From contig NZ_VTRT01000002.1 of NCBI RefSeq assembly GCF_008274585.1, positions 186,001-250,000 on the forward strand: a DNA stretch of 64,000 nt. The letters are read 5' to 3'. The notes under the pieces were generated by a model. The model was not told the origin of the DNA, did not search any database, and was given only the letters and a program-made list of their open reading frames with translations. This DNA comes from Pedobacter sp. BS3. GTDB taxonomy: Bacteria > Bacteroidota > Bacteroidia > Sphingobacteriales > Sphingobacteriaceae. Of this stretch, positions 33,722 through 42,064 are shown piece by piece (within the stretch, counting starts at the first letter, position 1; each line of letters begins with the position of its first letter). A program made the position numbers and the translations under genes.

Positions 33722-34522
33722 ATGGCGAATATCAAACGTCCGATGTTTGAAGCTCATGTACTGGAGGGTTTGTGCAGGGCAATTGGAGATACGGCAGATG
33801 GTTTAACAGGTTCCGAAATAGGGCAAATACTTTTAAATTCAAATATTCCAGATGTTGACCCTCAAAACACAAAATGGAGAAGATTGTATTCTGCATTTGC
33901 AAGTTGGCAAAATCAACACCAATGCTCAAACCATATATTGAGATTTATCAAAGATGCTTTACAACCAGTGAGGTATATTGGTAAAGAAGAGGTTTTTCAT
34001 AATCGCAGATTAGAAGTGAATAAACGTTTAGCTTTTATAGGCACTGAATTAACAGAAGAGGGCAACCTTAGATTAGTTGAAAAAGCCAAAACAATTGCAG
34101 ATGCCGAACAAAGAGCCAGTCGTTTAAAGCATAAATTAGAAAATAGAAATGTTCATTTAGCCGTTTTTGAATATTGTCGAGCTGAATTATTGCTTGAAAA
34201 TTATTTTCATTCCGTTTTTGAAGCTACTAAAAGTGTCGCAGACCGTTTAAGGAAGATGACGGGATTATATGCGGACGGTAACGCTTTGGTAGAAACTGCA
34301 TTCTCAACTACTAATCCTTTGATTAAAATCAACAACTTAGTAACAGAAACGGATAGAAGTGAGCATGTAGGGCTATGTAATTTAATCAAAGGTATTTTTG
34401 GATTAATAAGAAACCCTACCGCTCATCAACCGAAAATTAAATTTGAAATCAGTGAGGAAGAAGCTCTTGATATTTTGAATACTATATCATACGTACATAA
34501 GCGGTTGGATAAGGCGTTATAA
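33722..34522 (+). CDS. TIGR02391 (Ymh) family protein, putative defence partner
   Basis: A 266-residue protein. The N-terminal region (DGLTGSEIGQILLNSNIPDVDPQNTKWRRLYSAFAS, RFIKDALQPVRY, NKRLAFIGTELTEEGNLRLVEKAKT) is the module commonly found with TIGR02391. The C-terminal Ymh-type domain spans about 150-260, with LLENYFHSVFEATKSVADRLR and the signature GIFGLIRNPTAHQPKIKFEISEEEALDILNTISYVHKRLD. The RNPxAH motif recalls HEPN/Abi-type RNases. It begins 24 bases after the PLD gene in the same direction and probably acts with it. Function is inferred from family and context. Confidence 0.75.
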   Translation: MANIKRPMFEAHVLEGLCRAIGDTADGLTGSEIGQILLNSNIPDVDPQNTKWRRLYSAFASWQNQHQCSNHILRFIKDALQPVRYIGKEEVFHNRRLEVNKRLAFIGTELTEEGNLRLVEKAKTIADAEQRASRLKHKLENRNVHLAVFEYCRAELLLENYFHSVFEATKSVADRLRKMTGLYADGNALVETAFSTTNPLIKINNLVTETDRSEHVGLCNLIKGIFGLIRNPTAHQPKIKFEISEEEALDILNTISYVHKRLDKAL

Positions 34523-34544
34523 AAAACAAAGGGAAGCTGTCTTT

Positions 34545-35183
34545 TCAGACAAACTCCCCAATGTCGAAATCCTCTAAATCACTTTTCCGCAAGTCGGGAG
34601 AACTGAAATCCATTCCGGCGGAGAGGCTCTTGTCCAACAACTCTGCAATCTTCCGTGAAGCCCCATCCATTGAGTTTTCGAGCAGACTTAACAATTCCGT
34701 TCCCTGTAATCGCTGAACTATGTCCACCGCTTTCTGTCGCTGGGCAGGTTCAAGTGTATCTTGCTCCAACCATGCCCCCACGGTCGTCAGTTCATCAAAG
34801 GTAACCCCTGTGGCAAACTCATTGTCGCTGTCCTCAAACCCGTATTCATCCCATTCGTCTTCCTCATTTTCAAAATCGGACATACTCCCGAAAACTTCAT
34901 CCGGCTCTCCCTCAATCTGCGGATTTTCCAATCCAACACCTATCCCGTAGGTTTCTGTTCCAAAATTATCCGCTATCCCGTCACGTTCGCCAGATTGTCT
35001 CTTTGTGGCATTCGGTGGCAAGGTGTGGCGTTCCACAGGCTTGGGAAGCCCCATAATATTCGGCAGGTCGGGGGTTTTCTTTTCTGGCTTTATTTCCTTG
35101 CGGACGTTCTTATAGATGACCACCTTATCTTTCAGCAAAAGGATAATGACGATGATAAGGCATATTACAATCAATGTTTCCAT
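34545..35183 (-). CDS. traD: TraD-like conjugal transfer protein (DUF4122)
   Basis: A 212-residue protein with an N-terminal membrane segment (METLIVICLIIVIILLL), a linker, then an acidic low-complexity region (SDFENEEDEWDEYGFEDSDNEF) and a helical C-terminal part with AQRQKAVDIVQRLQGTELLSLLENSMDGASRKIAELLDKSL. It resembles the DUF4122 proteins annotated as TraD in Bacteroidetes transposons. It ends only 22 bases from the stop of the convergent TIGR02391 gene, marking the edge of the cargo insertion. It is cotranscribed with traC, traB and traA upstream. Confidence 0.75.
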   Translation of the reverse strand: METLIVICLIIVIILLLKDKVVIYKNVRKEIKPEKKTPDLPNIMGLPKPVERHTLPPNATKRQSGERDGIADNFGTETYGIGVGLENPQIEGEPDEVFGSMSDFENEEDEWDEYGFEDSDNEFATGVTFDELTTVGAWLEQDTLEPAQRQKAVDIVQRLQGTELLSLLENSMDGASRKIAELLDKSLSAGMDFSSPDLRKSDLEDFDIGEFV

Positions 35184-35185
35184 TG

Positions 35186-35461
35186 CTATAATATTGGCTT
35201 TTGGTTTCGGGCATGGATTGTATTTATTTCCTCGCCGAAATCCTCAAAGTGGTGTTTCAATACACTGTGCAGGTAATCGGTAAGCGTAATATCTCCCTCT
35301 CCGAGAATACAGACGATACGGGATAATTTCTTGTGGAAGTCGGGGCAGATATATACCGACTTTCCGCACCGTGCGACAACTCCGGTCGGTCTTAAAAAAG
35401 CCGACTTATATCGGGCTATTTGCAGTACCTTTTTAGGTTGGTTTTGCTGTTGCTTTTTCAT
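35186..35461 (-). CDS. traC: DUF3408 protein (TraC-like)
   Basis: A 91-residue basic protein: YKSAFLRPTGVVARCGKSVYICPDFHKKLSRIVCILGEGDITLTDYLHSVLKHHFEDF. It matches DUF3408, the small domain found in TraB and TraC of Bacteroidetes elements, with the conserved IYI(C/R)xxxHxxLSRIVxxxGxxxxxxxxYLxxxLxHHF pattern. It may bind DNA in partition or transfer control together with the ParA-like TraA. It lies between traD (2 bases) and traB (11 bases). Confidence 0.82.
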   Translation of the reverse strand: MKKQQQNQPKKVLQIARYKSAFLRPTGVVARCGKSVYICPDFHKKLSRIVCILGEGDITLTDYLHSVLKHHFEDFGEEINTIHARNQKPIL

Positions 35462-35472
35462 AATCGAATATT

Positions 35473-35874
35473 TTAAAAAATGGGTTTAAACTTATTGTTG
35501 AAATCATCGGTAATGGCTTTCTCGAACTGTTCAAAATGATGTTCGAGAATATTGTCCAAATAGGCGTACAGAGGTATTTTATCCTCGCCGATAACCTGCA
35601 CGATACGGGAAAGCCGTTCGTGGTATTCCTGCCGGATGTAGATGCTTTTATCGCCACGGCGTGTCATGGTGTGGCTATTGAGGAAACGCTCGCCATAGCC
35701 CGTATCGGAAGCCCTCTTTTGTCGGGTACGCTCTTTGGCTACGGGCTTTTCCGTTGCCGTTGGCTCTTGGGGGGCTACCACCTGTTGAGGCTTCTTTGTT
35801 TCACCTGCCATAATCGACATGAGATATGCCTCGTCAATCGGCGCATTCGGCTTTTTCTTGTTGTCGTTGTCCAT
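35473..35874 (-). CDS. traB: DUF3408 protein (TraB-like)
   Basis: A 133-residue protein: a charged, disordered N-terminal half (residues 1-60), then the DUF3408 domain KSIYIRQEYHERLSRIVQVIGEDKIPLYAYLDNILEHHFEQFEKAI. It is a paralogue of the next gene, sharing IYIxxxxHxxLSRIV and YLxxxLxHHFxxF. It starts six bases after the ParA-like traA, so the three form a ParA plus two accessory unit. Its exact role is unknown. Confidence 0.82.
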   Translation of the reverse strand: MDNDNKKKPNAPIDEAYLMSIMAGETKKPQQVVAPQEPTATEKPVAKERTRQKRASDTGYGERFLNSHTMTRRGDKSIYIRQEYHERLSRIVQVIGEDKIPLYAYLDNILEHHFEQFEKAITDDFNNKFKPIF

Positions 35875-35879
35875 AGCAG

Positions 35880-36647
35880 TTACAGGTTAATGGTTCTTAA
35901 AAATTCACTGATGAACAAATCCAAGCCGGAGGCTTTCAGCAATCTTTTGTCGGGTGGCAATAGCGTGGAGCGGAAGACGGTCTTTGCCGTTGCCTCGCTT
36001 TCCTTGCGGAAGCGTTTGCTATCGGCAATGCGTGTTTCCATCGCTTGCAGTCCGACTTCCTTAATGACGTTGCCGTAGATTTCGTACAGTTGGGATTTTT
36101 CCCTGCCATCGACCATGTTCCAAAACAGCCGTATGGTTTCGATGGAGGTCTGCCCGTGTTTCATAAGCACATTGGTCAGCACATCGGTAAAGCTCAATGT
36201 GCTTTCCATGACCACACGGTCTGCCGTGATGGGCGAAAAGATGTGGTGCATCCCTGCCAGTGTGTTGAGCAAGCCCGTAGTGTTCACCGTTCCGGTCAAG
36301 TCAAAGAAAACTATATCCACGGGAACAGCCGAAGCCTGTACGAATGCCTGCGCATCCGTAAGTGCATTGTCAGCCTTGCTTTGTAGTACCGGATAGGCTT
36401 TCTTGTTGATGGTGGAGAATTGGCGGTGCGCCAGTTTTTTCAGCACCTCGTTCTGCATGACCGCTTTCAAATCCCGTTCCCTCATTTGGCAGATGCTGTG
36501 CTGTGGATAGTCACAGTCAAAGACGGCTACATTATACCCCATTTGGTAATGGAGTATGCTTGCCGTAACTGTCGTAAACGTGCTTTTTCCAACGCCTCCC
36601 TTTTGGCTTGAAAAGGCAATGAATTTTGTCCTGTTTGTTGCTTCCAT
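35880..36647 (-). CDS. traA: ParA-family ATPase TraA
   Basis: A 255-residue ParA/MinD ATPase from the preferred start MEATNRTKFIAFSSQKGGVGKSTFTTVTA, which carries the deviant Walker A (KGGVGKST). Walker A' follows in NVAVFDCDYPQHSI and Walker B in PVDIVFFDLTGTVN. The frame opens at 36746 but the extra 33 residues run into repeats and have no family counterpart. TraA proteins are the first gene of the tra operon in CTnDOT-type elements and may position or stabilise the element. Iteron-like repeats lie directly upstream, a possible binding centromere. Confidence 0.88.
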   Translation of the reverse strand: MEATNRTKFIAFSSQKGGVGKSTFTTVTASILHYQMGYNVAVFDCDYPQHSICQMRERDLKAVMQNEVLKKLAHRQFSTINKKAYPVLQSKADNALTDAQAFVQASAVPVDIVFFDLTGTVNTTGLLNTLAGMHHIFSPITADRVVMESTLSFTDVLTNVLMKHGQTSIETIRLFWNMVDGREKSQLYEIYGNVIKEVGLQAMETRIADSKRFRKESEATAKTVFRSTLLPPDKRLLKASGLDLFISEFLRTINL

Positions 36648-36685
36648 TTCTATTCTATTTTTAAGTTTCTGTTTCCGTGGACTGC

Positions 36686-36990
36686 CTGCCGTCCTGCATG
36701 GAGCAGGGCTGTCATCCCTGCACACTGTCCGGCAGTCTTGGTACAATTCCGTATGTCGGGCTTGCCGTCATCCGTTCAGTCAGCCGTGCCGTCATTCGGG
36801 CTTTCATGCAGGCAAGACCGATGGCTTGCCTATCGTCCTGCCCGATGGAATGGCTACGGGATAGCTTTCATGCTGTCCGTTGTTCCTGCCTGCCGTATGG
36901 AATGCCGTCATGCGTTCCGGTGTTCCTGCAATCCTGCGCTCCGGCTTTCCTAACTGCCATCGGGAGCGGATGCCTGCAAACAGGCTTGCA
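36686..36990. repeat. Degenerate TGCCGTCAT-type repeats upstream of traA
   Basis: The motif GCCGTCATnCG occurs at 36764-36774, 36788-36798 and 36904-36914. Looser copies (GCTGTCATCCC at 36708, GCTTTCATGC at 36800 and 36864) and a second unit TCCGkTGTTCCTGC (36877 and 36916) also occur. The repeats are not exactly periodic. They sit between the divergent traA and mobA genes and could be sites for the ParA-like system or the relaxosome. Open frames across them look fortuitous. Confidence 0.55.
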
Positions 36991-37176
36991 TGACTGATAG
37001 CGCAAAGAAGCAGGTTATTCCGATGCACTCTTTTAATGCGGTAGTTCGGGGCATTTGTTGGCAATGTTTGGTTGTGGGCAACAGGGCAATCGTTCGGAAA
37101 AGCTACCCTTACTTTGTAAGGACTTAAATGCAAGGGGTAAATGGAAAAATCATTGGCGTATGGAAGTTGTGGACGG

Positions 37177-37198
37177 AACGGCGAAAAGCCGTTTTTTT
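37177..37198 (+). terminator. Intrinsic terminator-like hairpin upstream of mobA
   Basis: AACGGC-GAAAA-GCCGTT followed by TTTTT. The 6-bp GC-rich stem with a GNRA-like loop and T-tract is a classic rho-independent terminator. It stands in the leader side of mobA, so it may insulate or attenuate rightward transcription into the mob genes. Confidence 0.65.
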
Positions 37199-37250
37199 CC
37201 GCTTTACCCAATCCGACCCGTAGGGCGGATTTTCTGTTCACCCGAACAGA

Positions 37251-37304
37251 GCAAGTTATGTTTTGAGGCACTCGAAACCCGTTTCGTGCCTCAAAACCAC
37301 TTGC
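37251..37304. other. Candidate origin of transfer (large inverted repeat)
   Basis: Three nested pairs form one cruciform: GCAAGT/ACTTGC (37251-37256, 37299-37304), TTTTGAGGCAC/GTGCCTCAAAA (37261-37271, 37286-37296) and GAAAC/GTTTC (37274-37278, 37281-37285). It ends about 55 bases before mobA, where oriT usually lies in MOBP systems of Bacteroidetes elements. A GC-rich patch CCCTTGCAGGGGGC follows and could hold the nic site. The role is inferred from structure and position. Confidence 0.55.
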
Positions 37305-37360
37305 CCTTGCAGGGGGCTTGGTAAACACCCTCCGAAGTCGGGGTTTTGTTGGATATTAAA

Positions 37361-37807
37361 ATGGATTTTATAATGAATGGAAAAGAGAAAAAGGAACAGA
37401 ACAAAGGTGGGCGCAAGCCTAAAGCAAACCCAAGCATCCACCGTTATGTATTTCGTCTTACGGACGAAGAAAATGCCAAATTCCTTACATTGTTTGAGCA
37501 ATCGGGAATGAAAGTAATGGCACATTTTATTACAGCCTGCATCTTTCAGAAGCCAGTCAAGACCGTAAAAATTGACATGGATGCAGTCGATTTTCATACG
37601 AGGCTGACCAATTTTTATAGCCAGTTCAGAGCGGTTGGCGTGAATTACAACCAAATCGTGAAGATACTTTACCGCAATTTCTCGGAAAAAAAGGCATCGG
37701 CTTACCTCTTTAAACTGGAAAAGCAGACGGCAGAAATGGCGGACTTGTGCCGGAAAGTGATTGAGCTAACACAGGAATTTGAAAAAGAACACCTGCAAAA
37801 ACAATAG
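37361..37807 (+). CDS. mobA: Mobilisation protein MobA (relaxosome accessory)
   Basis: About 148 residues from the ATG at 37361; starts at 37346 (TTG) or 37373 (MNGKEKKEQNKGGRKPK) are alternatives. A Lys-rich N-terminus is followed by IHRYVFRLTDEENAKFLTLFEQSGMKVMAHFI, a ribbon-helix-helix-like region, and AVGVNYNQIVKILYRNFSEKKASAYLFKLEKQTAEM, the MobC-like motif of relaxosome accessory proteins (GxNxNQ-type). It would bind oriT and help the relaxase. The relaxase gene starts five bases after it. Confidence 0.85.
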   Translation: MDFIMNGKEKKEQNKGGRKPKANPSIHRYVFRLTDEENAKFLTLFEQSGMKVMAHFITACIFQKPVKTVKIDMDAVDFHTRLTNFYSQFRAVGVNYNQIVKILYRNFSEKKASAYLFKLEKQTAEMADLCRKVIELTQEFEKEHLQKQ

Positions 37808-37811
37808 TAAT

Positions 37812-39116
37812 ATGATAGCAAAGATTGGCAAGGGCGAAAATTTGTACGGTGCTATTTCCTATAACCAAAAGAAGATTGACAGCGAAAACGGACAGGTACT
37901 GTTGTTGAACAGAATACCCGAAACGTTGGATAATACCTATTCGACCGCTTACCTGCACCAGTGTTTTGAGCCGTATCTGTCCGCAAATATCAAAACGGAA
38001 AAGCCTGTGCGCCACATATCGCTGAACCCTGATCCTGCGGATAGGGTCAGCGATGGGCAGTTCGTAAAAATGGCGCAGGAGTATATGGAGCGCATGGGGT
38101 ATGTCAACCAACCTTATATCGTTTTTAAGCATACCGATATTGAACGTACCCATATCCATATAGTATCTACCTGCGTTGACCGTTACGGCAAAAAGATACC
38201 CGATAAATACGAGAAGTTACGCTCAATGGAAATCTGTCGGGATTTGGAGCGAAAATATAATCTGACACCTGCAACGGAAAAACAGCGTACCGGAAACGAG
38301 CAGGTATTCCGTCCGGTGGATTACAGAGCCGGAGACGTTAAGAGCCAAATCGCATCGGTGGTGCGACACTTGCCGAAGTATTACAGTTACGCAAGCCTCG
38401 GAGCGTACAACGCTTTGCTATCGCTTTTCAATATTACGGCGGAGGAAGTCAAAGGGGAACTGCACGGACAGCCTAAAAACGGTCTTGTTTATTTTGCGCT
38501 GAACGAACAGGGAGAAAAAGCGAGCAATCCTTTTAAGGCATCCCTTTTCGGGAAGCAGGCAGGACTGGACGAATTGCAAAACCAATTCGCAAAGGCTAAA
38601 GAGAACATGAAAGCCGACCCCGTAAGAGCTGTACTCAAAAGCACCATTGAAGTGGCCATGCACACCGCCACGGATGAAGCAGATTTTAAAAAGCAACTGT
38701 TAGAGCAGGCTATCAATACCGTGGTACGGTGCAACGATGAGCGGCGCATCTATGGTATAACTTTTATCGACCACGAAAGCCGTACCGTTTGGAACGGTTC
38801 AGCTTTGGGCAAAAACCTATCGGCTAATATCTTTAATGATTGGTGGAACGAGCAGGCGGTCGGGCAACGCCAAGAAGCTGAAAACACAAATATCCTAAAT
38901 CAGCCACTGACCGCAGGCAACGGCACAGCCGTAGAGAAAGAGGAAGCCCATACACTTTTTAACTTCCTTAATAGAGAACAGCCGACCGATGATTTATGGA
39001 TAGACGGATTGGGAGGTCTATTGCCGGAAGCACAAGGCGAAGACTACGAAGAACAGGCATTTGCCAACCGCATGAAGAAAAAGAAGAAAAGCAAAAGACC
39101 AGGAAGACACCAATAA
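37812..39116 (+). CDS. mobB: Relaxase MobB (MOBP-type)
   Basis: A relaxase of 434 residues from MIAKIGKGENLYGAISYNQKK at 37812; the frame opens at 37779 but that would overlap mobA. The DNA-nicking domain shows NQKKID, KPVRHISLNPDPADRVSDGQFVKMAQEYMERMGY and the metal-binding HTDIERTHIHIVSTCVD (3-His motif). It cleaves one strand at oriT and pilots it into the new cell. A basic C-terminal tail (MKKKKKSKRPGRHQ) may bind DNA. It is complete and paired with mobA. Confidence 0.92.
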   Translation: MIAKIGKGENLYGAISYNQKKIDSENGQVLLLNRIPETLDNTYSTAYLHQCFEPYLSANIKTEKPVRHISLNPDPADRVSDGQFVKMAQEYMERMGYVNQPYIVFKHTDIERTHIHIVSTCVDRYGKKIPDKYEKLRSMEICRDLERKYNLTPATEKQRTGNEQVFRPVDYRAGDVKSQIASVVRHLPKYYSYASLGAYNALLSLFNITAEEVKGELHGQPKNGLVYFALNEQGEKASNPFKASLFGKQAGLDELQNQFAKAKENMKADPVRAVLKSTIEVAMHTATDEADFKKQLLEQAINTVVRCNDERRIYGITFIDHESRTVWNGSALGKNLSANIFNDWWNEQAVGQRQEAENTNILNQPLTAGNGTAVEKEEAHTLFNFLNREQPTDDLWIDGLGGLLPEAQGEDYEEQAFANRMKKKKKSKRPGRHQ

Positions 39117-39125
39117 AATAACTCA

Positions 39126-39857
39126 CTACTTTTCGACAGAGATTAGTAACATCATTGGACGGCGTAATTCGTCTTTCATTTCGGGAATATTTTCCAGCAT
39201 CGCTTCACTTGGCATAGGTTCTTTAACTTCTGTGATTTTAAAACCCTGCTTTAAAAGTTCATTCAGATATGTACTGACCGTTCTATGATATTTTAATACC
39301 TCCTCACCTAAAAACAAAGTGTTCCGTTGACTCTCGTAAAAATACCTGTCAACAGCCCAATGTAATTTATTTCCGGCTCGATCATAAACCCAATCCTGAC
39401 TGCCCGCAGCTGTAAAGACAGGATGTTCAACAGAAAAGATAAATTTACCTCCGAGTTTAAGCCATTGATAAATTTTACCGATAAGAACATCGTATGATTG
39501 TATATAATGAAAAGTTAAGGAACTGATTATAACATCAAACATTTCAGCAGTAAATTGAACATCTTCAAGCGCAATCCGCCTATATATAATACCATCCAAT
39601 TGATTGATTTCTTTAGCTTTTTGAAGCATTTTTTCCGAAATATCAATGCCGATTACAGACAGTGCCCCATTTTCGATTGCATATCTGCAATGCCAACCGT
39701 AGCCACATCCTAAATCAAGCATTTTCTTACCATCAAGATTCGGTAGCATTTCTTTAAGTACATGCCATTCCCCTGCACCGTCAAGTCCTTTCAGGGAGCG
39801 GCTCATTTTTCCATATTGCTCGAAAAATGATACTTCATCATATTTATTTTCTTTCAT
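39126..39857 (-). CDS. Class I SAM-dependent methyltransferase (cargo)
   Basis: A 243-residue methyltransferase with motif I KMLDLGCGYGWHCRYAIE, motif II VIGIDISEKMLQKAKE and motif IV-like FDVIISSLTFHYIQS, followed by GGKFIFSVEHPVF. It resembles small-molecule methyltransferases of the UbiE/Methyltransf_11 type. Nothing ties it to transfer: it lies in the opposite direction between the relaxase and the coupling protein, ending nine bases after the mobB stop. It is best seen as cargo of unknown substrate. Confidence 0.82.
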   Translation of the reverse strand: MKENKYDEVSFFEQYGKMSRSLKGLDGAGEWHVLKEMLPNLDGKKMLDLGCGYGWHCRYAIENGALSVIGIDISEKMLQKAKEINQLDGIIYRRIALEDVQFTAEMFDVIISSLTFHYIQSYDVLIGKIYQWLKLGGKFIFSVEHPVFTAAGSQDWVYDRAGNKLHWAVDRYFYESQRNTLFLGEEVLKYHRTVSTYLNELLKQGFKITEVKEPMPSEAMLENIPEMKDELRRPMMLLISVEK

Positions 39858-40012
39858 TTGTTATGCACGGTAAATATTCTATACAAAAATAGTTAAAAAA
39901 GTTTTTAACGTACCCATTCAGCCAAATAATGCCACCAAAGGCCATCTGAAACCGCTTTCACTACACCGACCTCCTTAGCGGCTACACTTGCACCAAAACA
40001 AATTTTTAGATT

Positions 40013-42013
40013 ATGCAAGGAGAAGACGATTTGAGAGGATTAGCCAAAATCATGGCTTTTATGCGTGCCGTAAGTATTCTTTTGGTACTGATGCACTTTT
40101 ATTGGTTCTGTTATGGGTTCTTTGCCAAACGGGGATGGACACTGGAAATCATCGGTAAGATATTGACCAATTTCAACCGTACCGCAGGGCTTTTTGAACA
40201 CACGCTTTACACTAAGATTTTTGCACTGGTATTATTGGCGTTAAGCTGTCTCGGTACTAAGGGCGTAAAGAATGAAAAGATAACATGGGGTAAGATTTAC
40301 ACTGCCTTAGCTATTGGCTTTGTACTGTTCTTTCTGAACACGCCATTGTTAAAGCTATCGGCAGGGATTGCCACATTGCTTTATATCCTTACAACGGGCT
40401 TGGGATATATAGCCTTGCTGATGGCAGGGGTATGGATGAGCCGACTGCTCCGCAACAATCTGATGGACGATGTTTTCAATAATGAAAACGAGAGTTTCCA
40501 ACAGGAAACCCGTCTGATAGAAAATGAATATTCGGTCAATCTTCCCACAAGGTTTTTTTACAAAGGCAAGTGGAACAATGGGTGGATTAATATCGTCAAC
40601 CCTTTTCGAGCTTCGATTGTACTTGGTACTCCCGGCTCCGGAAAATCCTACGCCATCGTAAACAACTACATCAAGCAACACATCGAAAAGGGGTTTGCGA
40701 TGTACATCTACGATTTTAAGTTTGACGACCTTTCCACGATTGCCTACAACCATTTGCTGAAACACTCCGATAAGTATAAGGTAAAGCCCAAGTTTTATGT
40801 TATCAATTTCGATGACCCACGCCGAAGCCACCGTTGCAATCCGCTCAACCCAAAATTTATGACGGATATATCCGATGCCTACGAAGCATCCTATACCATC
40901 ATGCTTAACCTCAACAGAACGTGGATAAGTAAGCAAGGGGATTTTTTCGTGGAAAGTCCTATTATATTACTTGCTTCAATCATTTGGTATCTGAAAATCT
41001 ATGAAAACGGGAAGTATTGCACATTTCCCCATGCTATTGAGCTATTGAACAAAAAGTATGCAGACGTTTTTACTATCCTTACTTCATATCCCGAACTGGA
41101 AAACTACCTGTCAGCTTTCATGGATGCGTGGCAAGGTGGAGCGCAAGACCAGTTGCAGGGGCAGATCGCATCGGCGAAAATCCCATTGTCACGGATGATT
41201 TCGCCACAGCTTTATTGGGTAATGACAGGGGATGATTTTTCACTGGACATCAACAATCCACAAGAGCCGAAAATACTGTGTGTCGGAAATAACCCCGACC
41301 GTCAAAACATTTATTCCTCCGCTTTGGGATTATACAATTCGAGGATTGTAAAACTTATCAATAAGAAAGGACAATTAAAGAGTTCTGTTATCATAGACGA
41401 GTTGCCTACGATATATTTTCGAGGATTGGACAACCTTATCGCAACCGCACGGAGCAATAAGGTAGCCGTGTGCTTGGGCTTTCAAGACTATTCGCAGTTA
41501 ACACGGGATTACGGCGACAAGGAAAGCAAGGTCATCCAAAATACCGTTGGTAATATTTTTTCCGGCCAGGTAGTCGGTGAGACAGCTAAAAACCTAAGTG
41601 AGCGGTTTGGTAAGGTGTTGCAGAAACGCCAAAGCATGACCATTAACCGCAATGATAAATCCACATCCATATCCACCCAAATGGACAGCCTCATACCTGC
41701 CTCCAAAATATCCACCTTGACACAGGGAATGTTCGTTGGTTCTGTTTCAGATAATTTTGATGAGCGTATCGAGCAGAAAATCTTTCACGCTGAAATCGTG
41801 GTGGACAACGAAATGGTTTCTGCCGAAACCAAAGCCTACAAAAAGATACCGCAGATATTGTTCTTTACCGATGAAGACGGCAACGATAATATGAAACAGA
41901 TAGTCGAAGCCAATTACAGGCAGATTAAAGCGGACGTTGTTCAGATTGTGGAAAGCGAAATGGAGCGTATCAAGAATGACCCGAATTTACAGCATTTGAT
42001 ACAGGAGAGCTAA
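40013..42013 (+). CDS. mobC: Type IV coupling protein (VirD4-like, MobC/TraG type)
   Basis: A 666-residue coupling protein. The N-terminal region has about four membrane segments (ILLVLMHFYWFCYGFFA, IFALVLLALSCLG, IYTALAIGFVLFFLNT, ILTTGLGYIALLMAGVW). The ATPase shows Walker A ASIVLGTPGSGKSYAIVNNY and Walker B SSVIIDELPTIYFRGLD, with ATARSNKVAVCLGFQDYSQLTRDYG beyond. It connects the relaxosome to the transfer channel and pumps DNA. A near-consensus -7 box TACACTTG lies upstream. In Bacteroidetes nomenclature this is usually called MobC. Confidence 0.9.
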   Translation: MQGEDDLRGLAKIMAFMRAVSILLVLMHFYWFCYGFFAKRGWTLEIIGKILTNFNRTAGLFEHTLYTKIFALVLLALSCLGTKGVKNEKITWGKIYTALAIGFVLFFLNTPLLKLSAGIATLLYILTTGLGYIALLMAGVWMSRLLRNNLMDDVFNNENESFQQETRLIENEYSVNLPTRFFYKGKWNNGWINIVNPFRASIVLGTPGSGKSYAIVNNYIKQHIEKGFAMYIYDFKFDDLSTIAYNHLLKHSDKYKVKPKFYVINFDDPRRSHRCNPLNPKFMTDISDAYEASYTIMLNLNRTWISKQGDFFVESPIILLASIIWYLKIYENGKYCTFPHAIELLNKKYADVFTILTSYPELENYLSAFMDAWQGGAQDQLQGQIASAKIPLSRMISPQLYWVMTGDDFSLDINNPQEPKILCVGNNPDRQNIYSSALGLYNSRIVKLINKKGQLKSSVIIDELPTIYFRGLDNLIATARSNKVAVCLGFQDYSQLTRDYGDKESKVIQNTVGNIFSGQVVGETAKNLSERFGKVLQKRQSMTINRNDKSTSISTQMDSLIPASKISTLTQGMFVGSVSDNFDERIEQKIFHAEIVVDNEMVSAETKAYKKIPQILFFTDEDGNDNMKQIVEANYRQIKADVVQIVESEMERIKNDPNLQHLIQES

Positions 42014-42033
42014 AAAAACATAGAAAATCATTA

Positions 42034-42060
42034 AAATGAGCGACTATTTTTTTATATTTG
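42034..42060 (+). promoter_or_regulatory. Promoter and operator half-site of the TetR gene
   Basis: TATATTTG (42053-42060) is a perfect -7 element that ends four bases from the tetR ATG, implying a leaderless mRNA. AAATGAGC at 42034-42041 repeats one arm of the perfect palindrome at the helD start, so TetR may repress both genes. Confidence 0.6.
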
Positions 42061-42064
42061 CAAA

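Noticed and set aside
36677-36997. A 106-codon + strand open frame across the repeat region upstream of traA
   Set aside because: It has a Cys/Pro-rich composition, no family resemblance and no promoter, and its openness is explained by the GCCGTCAT-type repeats, which are open in several frames.
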